NCBI RefSeq assembly: GCF_007096885.1 | Contig: NZ_VJNO01000018.1 | Span: 62,001 to 126,000, forward strand | Length of the DNA stretch: 64,000 nucleotides | Reading direction: 5' to 3' | From: Streptomyces sp. 130 | Lineage (GTDB): Bacteria; Actinomycetota; Actinomycetes; Streptomycetales; Streptomycetaceae | Part shown: piece after piece, positions 26,760-35,482 of the stretch | How positions within the stretch are numbered: position 1 is the stretch's first letter | How the letters are laid out: each line of letters starts with the position of its first letter | Position numbers and translations under genes: made by a program | Notes under the pieces: model-generated | Told to the model about the DNA's origin: nothing | The model's database searches: none | Seen by the model: the letters and a program-made list of their open reading frames with translations, nothing else

Positions 26760-27422
26760 TCAGTGGATGATGCCCGTCCGCAGGGCCACCGCCACCATGC
26801 CGGCGCGGTCGCCGGTGCCCAGCTTGCGGGCGATGCGGGCGAGGTGGCTCTTCACGGTCAGGGCGGACAGCCCCATGGAGACGCCGATGGCCTTGTTGGA
26901 CTGGCCCTCGGCGACGAGCCGCAGGACCTCCACCTCGCGGCCGGAGAGTTCGCGGTAGCCGCCCGGGTGGCTCGGGGTGCCGGGGGGCCGGCGGTGCATA
27001 CGGGCGGCGGTGGCGCCGATGGGGGCGACGCCGGGACGGGCCGGGTGGCCGATGTTGGTGCGGGTGCCGGTGACGACGTAGCCCTTGACGCCGCCCGCGA
27101 GGGCGTTGCGCACGGCGCCGATGTCGTCGGCGGCGGACAGGGCGAGCCCGTTGGGCCAGCCGGCGGCTCGGGTTTCGGACAGCAGGGTCAGCCCGGAACC
27201 GTCGGGCAGGTGGACGTCGGCTACGCAGATGTCGCGCGGGTTGCCGACGCGGGGACGGGCCTCCGCGATGGACGACGCCTCGATGACGTCACGAACTCCG
27301 AGGGCCCACAGATGGCGGGTGACGGTGGAACGGACGCGCGGGTCGGCCACGACGACCATGGCCGTCGGCTTGTTCGGGCGGTAGGCGACCAGGCTTGCGG
27401 GCTGCTCGAGGAGAACGGACAC
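26760..27422 (-). CDS. Orphan LuxR-type response regulator
   Basis: The 220-residue protein has an N-terminal receiver-like domain: VVVADPRVRS, the phospho-acceptor region ICVADVHLPDGSG, LALSAADD and the lysine of GGVKGYVVTG. A short linker leads to a LuxR-type helix-turn-helix (YRELSGREVEVLRLVAEGQS and NKAIGVSMGLSALTVKSHLA). The receiver has only one aspartate in its first acidic pocket, so phosphorylation may be altered. GTG 27422 follows AGGAGG. No histidine kinase is adjacent. An AT-rich upstream region with an inverted repeat (27544-27557) probably holds its promoter. Confidence 0.85.
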   Translation of the reverse strand: MSVLLEQPASLVAYRPNKPTAMVVVADPRVRSTVTRHLWALGVRDVIEASSIAEARPRVGNPRDICVADVHLPDGSGLTLLSETRAAGWPNGLALSAADDIGAVRNALAGGVKGYVVTGTRTNIGHPARPGVAPIGATAARMHRRPPGTPSHPGGYRELSGREVEVLRLVAEGQSNKAIGVSMGLSALTVKSHLARIARKLGTGDRAGMVAVALRTGIIH

Positions 27423-27543
27423 CAGGCCTCCTGGGGAGTGGCGGGACGGGCCGGCTCGGGGATGAAGCCGGGGCGAACCGTGCTTGAAGGGTCATTGACT
27501 CCTTCGGCAGCAGACCCCTGCTCCTTTAGGGGAAGATCACGAT

Positions 27544-27557
27544 TTGTTGAGTAACAA
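27544..27557. promoter_or_regulatory. AT-rich inverted repeat upstream of the LuxR-type regulator
   Basis: TTGTT-GAGT-AACAA lies about 122 bases upstream of the regulator start in a patch far more AT-rich than its surroundings. A promoter or operator is plausible. Confidence 0.35.
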
Positions 27558-27641
27558 TTCGGGCAAATGGGGTTCTCGGTCGATTCCTGAGAGCGTTTTC
27601 CACTGGCTGAAACTGATCGCATGACGGGCTGTCACGCACAG

Positions 27642-27665
27642 CGGGGCGGCCCGAAGGCCGCCCCG
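27642..27665 (-). terminator. Stem-loop terminator after the DUF3000 gene
   Basis: A 10-bp stem with loop CGAA lies 23 bases beyond the DUF3000 stop. Confidence 0.65.
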
Positions 27666-27687
27666 ATCGCCCCGGTCACGGCGGGGA

Positions 27688-28347
27688 TCACGGCGCCTGC
27701 GGGCCCCGGCGCTGGGGGAGCGTGACCACCGCCGCGTCGACCGGTCCCGACGGCGGCAGGCCCGCGATCTGGCAGAGCAGGTCGCCCCAGGCGACCAAAT
27801 GGGCCGCCGCGTCCGGCGCCCCGCCCGGGCCCTCGCGCGGGGTCCAGGACGCCCGGATCTCGATCTGTGTCGCGGGGCGCCGGGTCTCCAGCGCGCCGAA
27901 GTAGTGCGACCCCGCCATGGTGACCGTCCCGCCCGCCTCCCCGTAGAACAGGCCGCGGGCCTCCAGCGCGCCGGTCAGCCAGGACCAGCAGACCTCGGGC
28001 AGCAGCGGGTCGGCGGCCATCTCCGGCTCCAGCTCGGCGCGGACCAGGGTCACCAGCCGGAAGGCCCCCTGCCACGCCTCGTGGCCGGCCGGGTCGTGGA
28101 GCAGGACGAGCCGTCCGTCGGCGAGGTCGTCCTCGCCGTCGACGACCGCCGCCTCCAGCGCGTACGCGTGCGGCGCGAGCCGCTTCGGCGGCCGGGTCGG
28201 CTCCACCTCCAGCTCGGGGCGCAGCCGCGCCGCGCGCAGCGCGTCCACCGCCGAGCGGAACGCGGACGGGACGGCACCACCCTCCGCGCCGTCCGTGCCG
28301 TCAGCGCCATCGGATTGACCGGAGATGTGTCCCTGAGCCGCAGCCAT
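27688..28347 (-). CDS. DUF3000 family protein
   Basis: This 219-residue actinobacterial protein of unknown function has a Gly/Asp-rich N-terminus. The DUF3000 core follows: PSAFRSAVDALRAARLRPEL, APHAYALEAAV, GRLVLLHDPAGHEAWQG and CWSWLTGALEARGL. It has no signal peptide, membrane span or recognised catalytic motif. It is transcribed away from hemE with a 92-base gap, an arrangement I recall as conserved in Streptomyces; whether it relates to haem synthesis is unknown. Confidence 0.85.
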   Translation of the reverse strand: MAAAQGHISGQSDGADGTDGAEGGAVPSAFRSAVDALRAARLRPELEVEPTRPPKRLAPHAYALEAAVVDGEDDLADGRLVLLHDPAGHEAWQGAFRLVTLVRAELEPEMAADPLLPEVCWSWLTGALEARGLFYGEAGGTVTMAGSHYFGALETRRPATQIEIRASWTPREGPGGAPDAAAHLVAWGDLLCQIAGLPPSGPVDAAVVTLPQRRGPQAP

Positions 28348-28439
28348 GCGGGGAAGAGTAGGCGGAACGGGGGCTCCGCGCGCGGAAGGACACCCGTGCG
28401 GGGCCGGGCTCGTTTCCCGCGCGTGCGAAGATTCTGTGC

Positions 28440-29513
28440 GTGAGTGCCAACGACCGCCCCTCCGGGCAGCAGACGAAGACTTCCGCCACCTACGACTCGG
28501 CGTTCCTCAAGGCGTGCCGGCGCGAGCCGGTGCCGCACACGCCGGTCTGGTTCATGCGCCAGGCGGGGCGCTCGCTGCCCGAGTACCTGAAGGTGCGCGA
28601 AGGCATCCCGATGCTCGAGTCCTGCACGATGCCGGAGCTCGTCGCCGAGATCACGATGCAGCCCGTCCGCCGCCACAAGGTCGACGCCGCCGTCTACTTC
28701 AGCGACATCGTCGTCCCGCTCAAGGCGATCGGCATCGACCTCGACATCAAGCCCGGCGTCGGCCCGGTCATCGCCGAGCCGGTCCGCACCCGCGCCGACC
28801 TCGCCCGGCTGCGCGATCTGACCCCCGAGGACATCCCGTACGTCACCGAGGCCGTCCGGCTGCTCACCGCCGAGCTGGGGGAGACCCCGCTGATCGGCTT
28901 CGCGGGCGCGCCGTTCACCCTCGCCAGCTACCTCGTGGAGGGCGGGCCCTCCCGCAACCACGAGCACACCAAGGCCATGATGTACGGCGACCCGGAGCTC
29001 TGGGCGGACCTGCTCGACCGGCTCGCCGAGATCACCGGTGCCTTCCTCGAGGTCCAGATCGAGGCCGGCGCCTCGGCCGTCCAGCTCTTCGACTCCTGGG
29101 TCGGCGCCCTGGCCCCCGCCGACTACCGGCGCTCCGTGCTGCCCGCCTCCGCGAAGGTCTTCGACGCCGTCGCCGCGTACGGCGTCCCCCGCATCCACTT
29201 CGGCGTCGGCACCGGCGAACTGCTCGGCCTGATGGGCGAGGCCGGGGCGGACGTCGTCGGCGTCGACTGGCGGGTGCCGCTGGACGAGGCCGCGCGCCGC
29301 GTCGGCCCCGGCAAGGCGCTCCAGGGCAACCTCGACCCGGCGGTGCTGTTCGCGCCGACCTCCGCGGTGGAGGCCAAGACCCGGGAGGTGCTGGAGGCGG
29401 CTGCCGGGCTGGAGGGCCACATCTTCAACCTGGGGCACGGCGTCATGCCGAACATGGACCCGGACGCGCTCACGCGCCTCGTCGAGTACGTCCACACCAG
29501 CACCGCCCGCTGA
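28440..29513 (+). CDS. hemE: Uroporphyrinogen decarboxylase
   Basis: The 357-residue enzyme decarboxylates the four acetate side chains of uroporphyrinogen III to give coproporphyrinogen III. Signature 1 is PVWFMRQAGRSLPEY; signature 2 is GFAGAPFTLASYLVEGGPS. The substrate-binding aspartate region VDAAVYFSDIVVPL and the terminal LGHGVMPNMDPD are also present. GTG 28440 has no convincing ribosome-binding site directly upstream, so a leaderless message is possible. hemG and hemQ follow within 4 kb on the same strand, interrupted by one convergent oxidoreductase gene. Confidence 0.96.
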   Translation: MSANDRPSGQQTKTSATYDSAFLKACRREPVPHTPVWFMRQAGRSLPEYLKVREGIPMLESCTMPELVAEITMQPVRRHKVDAAVYFSDIVVPLKAIGIDLDIKPGVGPVIAEPVRTRADLARLRDLTPEDIPYVTEAVRLLTAELGETPLIGFAGAPFTLASYLVEGGPSRNHEHTKAMMYGDPELWADLLDRLAEITGAFLEVQIEAGASAVQLFDSWVGALAPADYRRSVLPASAKVFDAVAAYGVPRIHFGVGTGELLGLMGEAGADVVGVDWRVPLDEAARRVGPGKALQGNLDPAVLFAPTSAVEAKTREVLEAAAGLEGHIFNLGHGVMPNMDPDALTRLVEYVHTSTAR

Positions 29514-29536
29514 ACCGGCGCGGAGGCGGGCGCCGC

Positions 29537-30919
29537 TCAGGCCGTGCCCGCCTTCCGCAGCACCGAGACGGTCTTGCGGGCCGCGACCAGGACCGGGTCC
29601 CAGACCGGTGAGAAGGGCGGGGCGTAGCCCAGGTCCAGGGCGGTCATCTGCTCCACGGTCATCCGGGCGGTGAGCGCCACCGCCGCCACGTCGACCCGCT
29701 TGCCGGCGCCCTCGCGGCCGACGATCTGCACGCCGAGGAGCCGGCCCGTGCGGTACTCCGCGAGCATCTTCACGGTCATCGGCCGCGCGTCCGGGTAGTA
29801 GCCCGCCCGGCTGGTCGACTCGATCGTCGCCGTGACGTACCGCAGGCCCACCGCCCGGGCGTCCTTCTCGCGCAGCCCGGTCCGGGCGATCTCCAGGTCG
29901 CACACCTTGCTCACCGCCGTGCCCACCACACCGGGGAACGTGCCGTAGCCGCCGCCGACGTTGGAGCCGATGACCTGGCCGTGCTTGTTGGCGTGCGTGC
30001 CGAGCGCGATGTGCCGGGTGTGGCCCGCCACCAGGTCCAGGACCTCCACGCAGTCGCCGCCCGCCCAGATGTTCTCGTGGCCGGTGACCCGCATCGCCAG
30101 GTCGGTGACCAGCCCGCCGTGCGGTCCGAGCGGCAGCCCGGCCTCCCGGGCCAGAGCCGTCTCCGGCCGCACCCCGATGCCGAGCACCACCACGTCCGCC
30201 GGGTAGGACGCGTGATCCGTCACGACCTCGGCGGCCCGGCCGTCCGGACCGGTCCTGATCCCGGTGACCTCCGCCCCGTTCACCGTGGTGATGCCGAGCC
30301 CGTCCATCGCGTCGTGGACCATGCGCCCCATGTCCGGGTCGAGCGTGGCCATCGGCTGCTCGCCGCGGTTGAGGACGGTCACCTCGTAGCCGCGCTTCAG
30401 CATCGCCTCGGCCATCTCGACGCCGATGTATCCGGCCCCGACGACGACCGCGCGACGGCCCTCCGTCCGTTCCAGGGTGTCCAGCAGCGCCTGCCCGTCG
30501 TCCAGGGTCTGCACCCCGTGCACCCCGGCCGCGTCCATGCCGGGCAGGTCCGGACGCACCGGGCGGGCCCCGGTGGCGATCACCAGCTTGTCGTACCCGG
30601 TCCAGTACGCCTCGCCGGACTCCCGGTCGAGGGCGCGCACCCGCTGCCCCGCCACGTCGATCTCCGTGACCTCGGTGCGGGTGCGCAGGTCGATGTCGCG
30701 GGCCCGGTGCTCCTCGGGCGTACGGGCGATGAGGTCGTCCCGGCCGGTGACGTCGCCGCTGACCCAGTAAGGGATTCCGCACGCGGAGTACGAGGTGAAG
30801 TGGCCCCGCTCGAAGGCGGTGATGCTCAGCTCGTCCGGGCCCCTGAGCCGCCTGGCCTGGGACGCGGCGGACATTCCCGCCGCGTCCCCGCCGATGATCA
30901 CCAGTCGTTCCGCCGCCAT
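29537..30919 (-). CDS. FAD-dependent pyridine nucleotide-disulfide oxidoreductase (CoA-disulfide reductase type)
   Basis: ATG 30919 (ribosome-binding site GGAGGG) gives 460 residues. FAD motif VIIGGDAAGMSAASQARRL opens the protein. The single redox cysteine of the CoA-disulfide reductase/NADH oxidase class lies in FTSYSACGIPYWVSG. The NAD motif VVVGAGYIGVEMAEAML and the second FAD motif IWAGGDC with a C-terminal dimerisation domain follow. The likely role is NAD(P)H-dependent reduction of CoA or persulfide disulfides. It converges on hemE with 23 bases between stops. Confidence 0.88.
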   Translation of the reverse strand: MAAERLVIIGGDAAGMSAASQARRLRGPDELSITAFERGHFTSYSACGIPYWVSGDVTGRDDLIARTPEEHRARDIDLRTRTEVTEIDVAGQRVRALDRESGEAYWTGYDKLVIATGARPVRPDLPGMDAAGVHGVQTLDDGQALLDTLERTEGRRAVVVGAGYIGVEMAEAMLKRGYEVTVLNRGEQPMATLDPDMGRMVHDAMDGLGITTVNGAEVTGIRTGPDGRAAEVVTDHASYPADVVVLGIGVRPETALAREAGLPLGPHGGLVTDLAMRVTGHENIWAGGDCVEVLDLVAGHTRHIALGTHANKHGQVIGSNVGGGYGTFPGVVGTAVSKVCDLEIARTGLREKDARAVGLRYVTATIESTSRAGYYPDARPMTVKMLAEYRTGRLLGVQIVGREGAGKRVDVAAVALTARMTVEQMTALDLGYAPPFSPVWDPVLVAARKTVSVLRKAGTA

Positions 30920-31244
30920 GCCGGGTCCCTCCGAAGCCTTGACGAAAGCACCCACGCTACGGGGCGGCCCGCGCCGGCGGCACACTCACTCGCCCTTCGC
31001 GCCCCGGCGGCGCTGCGCAGGCGTCCGGGAACCCCGGGCGAGCAGCGCCACCGGGGCCGCCTGACGGCTGCTCAGTTCGCCTTCCGGTGTGACCACCTCG
31101 GCCGGCCCGCCGGGTGGCGGTCCGGCCGGTGACGTCCCCGGCCGCCGAGGTGCGGGAGGCGCGCTTCCCCGCGGGCGGACCCGGGAAACCCGGTTTCGAA
31201 CCGGCCACGGCCGGGACTCGGAACCGGTTTGAGAGAGTGGAGCC

Positions 31245-32729
31245 ATGCAGCCATCCACACACCGCGCGGACCGGGCCCCCCGCCATGTCGTCGTCATCGG
31301 CGGCGGCATCGCCGGGCTCGCGGCCGCCCACCGGCTCGTCGGCGCCGGGCTGAGGGTCACCGTCCTGGAGGCGACCGACCGGCTCGGCGGCAAGCTCATG
31401 ACCGGCGAGGTCGCCGGCGTCCGGGTCGACCTCGGCGCCGAGTCCATGCTCGCCCGCCGCCCGGAGGCGGTCGGCCTGGCCCGTGCCGTGGGACTCGGCG
31501 ACCGCCTCCAGCCGCCCGCCACGGCCACCGCCGCGCTGTGGACGCGCGACGCGCTGCGCCCGATGCCCAAGGGCCATGTGATGGGCGTCCCGGGTGACCC
31601 GTCCGTCATGGGCGAGGTGCTGTCGGCCGAGGGGCTCGCCCGGATCGCCGAGGACCGCGAGCTGCCCCCGGCGGTGATCGGCGAGGACGTCGCCGTCGGC
31701 GCGTACGTGGCGGACCGGCTGGGGCGCGAGGTCGTGGACCGGCTGGTGGAGCCGCTGCTCGGCGGGGTGTACGCGGGGGACGCCTACCGGATCTCGATGC
31801 GCGCCGCCGTACCGCAGCTCTTCGAGACCGCCCGGGAAGGCGGTTCCCTGCTCGACGGGGTCGCCCGCCTCCAGGAGCGGGCCGCCGCCCGGCAGCGGAC
31901 CGGGCCCGTCTTCCAGGGCATCGAGGGAGGCATCGGCAGCCTCCCGGGCGCCGTCGCCGACGCCGTGCGCGCCGGGGGCGGCGAGATCCGCACCGAGACG
32001 CCCGTGCTGGGCCTGACCCGTACCGCCGAGGGCTGGGACGTCCGCACCGACACCGGGGTCGTCTCCGCCGACGGCGTCGTCCTCGCCGTCCCCGCCTGGT
32101 CCGCCGCCACCCTGCTCGCCGCCGAGTCACCGGGCGCCTCGGCCGAGCTCGCGGGCGTCGAGTACGCGTCGATGGCGCTGGTCACCATGGCGTTCCGGCG
32201 CTCCGACGTGACCGGCACGGCCTTCGACGGGCGCTCCGGCTTCCTCGTACCGCCGGTCGACGGGCACACCATCAAGGCCGCCACCTTCTCCACCCACAAG
32301 TGGCAGTGGGTGGCCGACGCGGCCCCGGACCTGTTCGTGCTGCGGACCTCGGTCGGCCGGTACGGCGAGGAGGAGCACCTGCACCGCGAGGACGGCGAGC
32401 TCGTCGGCGTGTCCCTGCGCGACCTCGCCGCCGCGACCGGACTCACCGCCCGGCCCGTGGGGACCGAGGTCACCCGGTGGATCGGCGGACTGCCCCAGTA
32501 CCCGGTGGGCCATCTCACCCGGGTCGCCCGCATCCGCGACGAGGTGGCCAAGCTGCCCGGGCTGCGGGTGTGCGGGGCGGTCTACGACGGGGTCGGCATC
32601 CCGGCCTGCGTGGCGAGCGCCCACCGGGCCGCGGACGAGATCGCCGGGGACCTCGGCGGGGGTGTCACCGGGGAGATCACCGCCACCCCCACCCTGGTTC
32701 AGGGCACTCGGAGCGAGGCGGGACAATAG
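31245..32729 (+). CDS. hemG: Protoporphyrinogen/coproporphyrinogen oxidase (HemG/HemY type)
   Basis: The 494-residue flavoprotein begins after GGAG with the FAD motif VVVIGGGIAGLAAAHRLVGA and RLGGKLMTGEVAGVRVDLGA. The family stretches LVEPLLGGVYAGDAYRIS and GVGIPACVASAHRAADEI are present. In Gram-positive bacteria with HemQ, this enzyme oxidises coproporphyrinogen III to coproporphyrin III. The hemQ gene starts four bases after its stop, supporting that route. The name hemY or cgoX is equally used. Confidence 0.93.
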   Translation: MQPSTHRADRAPRHVVVIGGGIAGLAAAHRLVGAGLRVTVLEATDRLGGKLMTGEVAGVRVDLGAESMLARRPEAVGLARAVGLGDRLQPPATATAALWTRDALRPMPKGHVMGVPGDPSVMGEVLSAEGLARIAEDRELPPAVIGEDVAVGAYVADRLGREVVDRLVEPLLGGVYAGDAYRISMRAAVPQLFETAREGGSLLDGVARLQERAAARQRTGPVFQGIEGGIGSLPGAVADAVRAGGGEIRTETPVLGLTRTAEGWDVRTDTGVVSADGVVLAVPAWSAATLLAAESPGASAELAGVEYASMALVTMAFRRSDVTGTAFDGRSGFLVPPVDGHTIKAATFSTHKWQWVADAAPDLFVLRTSVGRYGEEEHLHREDGELVGVSLRDLAAATGLTARPVGTEVTRWIGGLPQYPVGHLTRVARIRDEVAKLPGLRVCGAVYDGVGIPACVASAHRAADEIAGDLGGGVTGEITATPTLVQGTRSEAGQ

Positions 32730-32733
32730 CCGT

Positions 32734-33468
32734 ATGAGTGCACCCGAGACTGCGACATCAAGCAAGGCTCCGAACGCCGGCAAGAAGGCCAAGGACCTCA
32801 ACGAGGTCATCCGCTACACGCTGTGGTCCGTCTTCAAGCTGCGCGACGTCCTGCCCGCCGACACCGACCGCGCGGCCGTGTCCGGCGAGGTCCAGGAGCT
32901 GTTCGACCAGCTCGCCGGCAAGGACGTCACCATCCGCGGCACGTACGACGTCTCGGGCCTCCGGGCCGACGCCGACCTCATGATCTGGTGGCACGCGGAG
33001 ACCGCGGACGAGCTCCAGGAGGCGTACAACCTCTTCCGCCGCACCCGGCTCGGCCGCCACCTGGAGCCGGTCTGGTCGAACATGGCGCTGCACCGCCCCG
33101 CCGAGTTCAACAAGTCGCACATCCCGGCGTTCCTCGCCGACGAGACGCCGCGCGACTACGTCAGCGTCTACCCCTTCGTGCGCTCGTACGACTGGTACCT
33201 GCTGCCCGACGAGGACCGCCGCCGCATGCTCGCCGACCACGGCAAGATGGCCCGCGGCTACCCCGACGTGCGCGCCAACACCGTCGCCTCGTTCTCGCTC
33301 GGCGACTACGAGTGGATGCTGGCGTTCGAGGCGGACGAGCTGTACCGCATCGTGGACCTGATGCGTCACCTCAGGGCCTCCGAGGCGCGGATGCACGTCC
33401 GCGAGGAGGTCCCCTTCTTCACCGGCCGGCGCAAGTCGGTCGCGGACCTGGTGGCCGGGCTCGCCTAG
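32734..33468 (+). CDS. hemQ: Coproheme decarboxylase HemQ (chlorite-dismutase fold)
   Basis: ATG 32734 gives 244 residues. The N-terminus KDLNEVIRYTLWSVFKL is characteristic. The catalytic tyrosine lies in the conserved YPFVRSYDWYLLP, and the proximal haem histidine in LADHGKMARGYPDV. HemQ oxidatively decarboxylates coproheme to haem b with hydrogen peroxide, the last step of the coproporphyrin-dependent pathway. Its four-base spacing from hemG indicates translational coupling. It ends at a strong bidirectional hairpin. Confidence 0.95.
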   Translation: MSAPETATSSKAPNAGKKAKDLNEVIRYTLWSVFKLRDVLPADTDRAAVSGEVQELFDQLAGKDVTIRGTYDVSGLRADADLMIWWHAETADELQEAYNLFRRTRLGRHLEPVWSNMALHRPAEFNKSHIPAFLADETPRDYVSVYPFVRSYDWYLLPDEDRRRMLADHGKMARGYPDVRANTVASFSLGDYEWMLAFEADELYRIVDLMRHLRASEARMHVREEVPFFTGRRKSVADLVAGLA

Positions 33469-33565
33469 CGAACGGGCTTGTGACCACCCCAACCCGGAAG
33501 ATCAGACGGCGGGCATACGGCACTTCGTGCCGCCCGCTGGTCCAGCGACACCGGGTTCGGCTCAG

Positions 33566-33596
33566 CGGTGCGGCGCGCTTCGGGCGCGCCGCACCG
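33566..33596. terminator. Bidirectional stem-loop after hemQ
   Basis: A 13-bp perfect GC-rich stem with loop TTCGG lies between the convergent stops of hemQ (33468) and the TIGR04222 gene (33601). Confidence 0.8.
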
Positions 33597-33600
33597 TTCG

Positions 33601-34377
33601 TCATTCCAGGCCCAGCCGGCCGCGTACGCCTGCCCGGCCGGTCAGCGCGGCCCGCAGCGCCGGGTCGTCCACCGCTTCCACCCCGCGCACCGCGACCGTC
33701 ACCAGCGTGTCCCCCGTCGCGCCGTCCCCCGGCACCGCGCACGCCGCCAGCAGCCGCTGCCCGTCCGGGGAGGCCCACGCACCGTAGGGGTGCGCCTCGA
33801 TCCGGGCTATGGCCAGGCAGCCCAGGGTCAGCGTGAGCGGCAGCGCGAACCACACCGGCCTCGGGGCCACGCCCCCGCCGTCGGGTGCGAGCAGGGCGGC
33901 GGCGCCCAGCGCGGCCACCAGCAGCGCCGCCCCGCGCACCGCCCGCACCGCCGAGGCGACGTCCGCCCCGCGCGGGACCGCCAGCCCGGCGGCGACGAGC
34001 CGGTCGGCCACGGCGCGTACGGCGTCGGCGGCGGCGGCCGACGCGCGCACCGGCGCTATCGGCGACTGGCCCTCCGGCCCTATGGCGCGGATCACCGTAC
34101 GTTCCACCTCGTCGCGGCCCTCGGGGTCCACGACCGTCGCCCACCCGGTGTGGGCCAGCAGCAGCCGGCGCCGCAGATGCATGGAGACCAGCGCCAGGTC
34201 CGCGACCCTGCCGGGCCCGCCGGCCAGGAACGCCGCCTCGTACAGCGTGAGTTGCCGTCCGCGCCCGCCGGTCGCACCCTCCGGCCGCCGGGCCGCGCGG
34301 GCCCCGGCGAGACAGAGCCTGGCGCAGGAAAGACCCGCCGCACCCCACGCGACCAGCAGCAACAGAAACGGCACCAT
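33601..34377 (-). CDS. TIGR04222-type membrane protein without cysteine tail
   Basis: This 258-residue protein has three hydrophobic segments: the N-terminal MVPFLLLLVAWGAAGLSCA, GAALLVAALGAAALLA and VWFALPLTLTLGCLAIA. The family hallmark TLYEAAFLAGGPGRVADLAL lies near residue 45. It has the same layout as the upstream gene product but ends about 60 residues after the last span, with no Gly-Ser-Cys repeat. It lies 64 bases downstream on the same strand, so it is probably the third gene of the MNIO operon. Function unknown. Confidence 0.8.
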   Translation of the reverse strand: MVPFLLLLVAWGAAGLSCARLCLAGARAARRPEGATGGRGRQLTLYEAAFLAGGPGRVADLALVSMHLRRRLLLAHTGWATVVDPEGRDEVERTVIRAIGPEGQSPIAPVRASAAAADAVRAVADRLVAAGLAVPRGADVASAVRAVRGAALLVAALGAAALLAPDGGGVAPRPVWFALPLTLTLGCLAIARIEAHPYGAWASPDGQRLLAACAVPGDGATGDTLVTVAVRGVEAVDDPALRAALTGRAGVRGRLGLE

Positions 34378-34441
34378 GCCGGATTTCTATGCCGGAACCG
34401 CCCGTTGCGCCATAGCTTGTCCAGCAGACGGACGGCCTGTC

Positions 34442-35482
34442 TCAGGACCCGCCGCCGCAGCTCGACCCGCCCCCGCAGCTGGAGCCACCGCCGCAGCTCG
34501 ACCCGCCCCCGCAACTGCTGCCGCCCCCGCAGCTGGAGCCGCCGCCGCAACTACTGCCGCCGCCACAGCTCGTCCCGCCGCCTCCGCCGCAGCCGCTGCC
34601 CGAGGAGCTGCCGCAGCCGCCGCCGGGGCTCGCCCCCGCGCACCACACGGCCGGCGCGACCAGCAGCGCCGAGGAGCCGTCCGAGGTGGACGAGGAGGAG
34701 GCGGAGGAGGTGGGCGAGGAGGAGGCGGACCCGGTCCGGGCCGCCGTGACCAGGTGCGTCCGCAGCTCCGCGTCCGGGACGCCGCGCAGCCCCCGGGTCG
34801 CCACCAGGAACGCCGGGTCGGTCCGGTGGGCGTGCGCGGCCCCGAACTCCGCCGCCGCCCTGCGCCCCGCGCGGGTGATCCGGGACCGGGCCACCGCCGC
34901 GCAGACCAGCCCGGACACCACGCCGACGACGACGGCCGGGATCATTGCCACGGCGAACGGGTGCGCCCAGTCGGAACCGCCGTCGTCCGCCATGAAGTGG
35001 CCGATGGCCAGGCCGATCGTGACCGGGCCGGACACGAGGCACAGCAGCGCCTGCATCGGTCCCCAGACGCGCCACACGGCGTTGGCGCCGGGCCGGGCCA
35101 GCAGCCCGCGCGCGGCGAGACCGTCGCCGGTCTCCTGCACCGCCGGGTGCCGCATCACGGCCGCCCGCAGCGCTGCCAGCGCCCCGCTCGGCGCGGCGGC
35201 CAGCTCGTGGAGCACCGCCCGCTCCACCGGGTCGTGCGCGACCGGCCGGAGCACGGCGACGATGCCGGGGCCGCCGACGGCCAGCCGGCCGTCCGCGTGC
35301 ATGGCGGCCAGCGCGGAGTCGACGACCCGGCCGGGCCCGCCGTTCAGGAACGCGGCCTCGGACAGGTCGTGCGCCGGACCGCCCGACCCCCGGCGGGCGC
35401 GGGCCAGGCCGGAGACCAGCACGGTGGACGAGGCGATCACCGCGAGCGTGAGGCACACCAGAATTCCGTCCATGCCCGTCAC
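34442..35482 (-). CDS. TIGR04222-type membrane protein with C-terminal Gly-Ser-Cys repeat
   Basis: The start is GTG 35482, overlapping the stop of the upstream MNIO gene as GTGA; ATG 35473 is an alternative. The 346 residues contain an N-terminal membrane span (ILVCLTLAVIASSTVLVSG), the family motif SEAAFLNGGPGRVVDSALA, two central spans (ALLCLVSGPVTIGLAIG; IPAVVVGVVSGLVCA) and a Ser/Thr-rich linker. The last 60 or so residues are Gly/Ser/Cys-rich, with six consecutive GGGSSC units and ten cysteines in all. Coupling to a DUF692/MNIO enzyme suggests the cysteines may be oxidatively modified (inference). Metal binding or disulfide cross-linking are alternatives. Confidence 0.82.
   Translation of the reverse strand: MTGMDGILVCLTLAVIASSTVLVSGLARARRGSGGPAHDLSEAAFLNGGPGRVVDSALAAMHADGRLAVGGPGIVAVLRPVAHDPVERAVLHELAAAPSGALAALRAAVMRHPAVQETGDGLAARGLLARPGANAVWRVWGPMQALLCLVSGPVTIGLAIGHFMADDGGSDWAHPFAVAMIPAVVVGVVSGLVCAAVARSRITRAGRRAAAEFGAAHAHRTDPAFLVATRGLRGVPDAELRTHLVTAARTGSASSSPTSSASSSSTSDGSSALLVAPAVWCAGASPGGGCGSSSGSGCGGGGGTSCGGGSSCGGGSSCGGGSSCGGGSSCGGGSSCGGGSSCGGGS
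34445..34560 (-). repeat. 18-base tandem repeat encoding Gly-Gly-Gly-Ser-Ser-Cys
   Basis: About six and a half 18-base units lie in frame at the 3' end of the TIGR04222 gene. The units differ at synonymous positions: serine is TCC, TCG, AGC or AGT, and glycine GGC, GGG or GGT, while the amino-acid pattern is exact. That implies selection on the protein rather than a fresh slippage expansion. Confidence 0.85.

Noticed and set aside
34445..34560. Tandem 18-base repeat as a CRISPR-like or non-coding array
   Set aside because: It is in frame within a coding gene with synonymous variation and no spacers.
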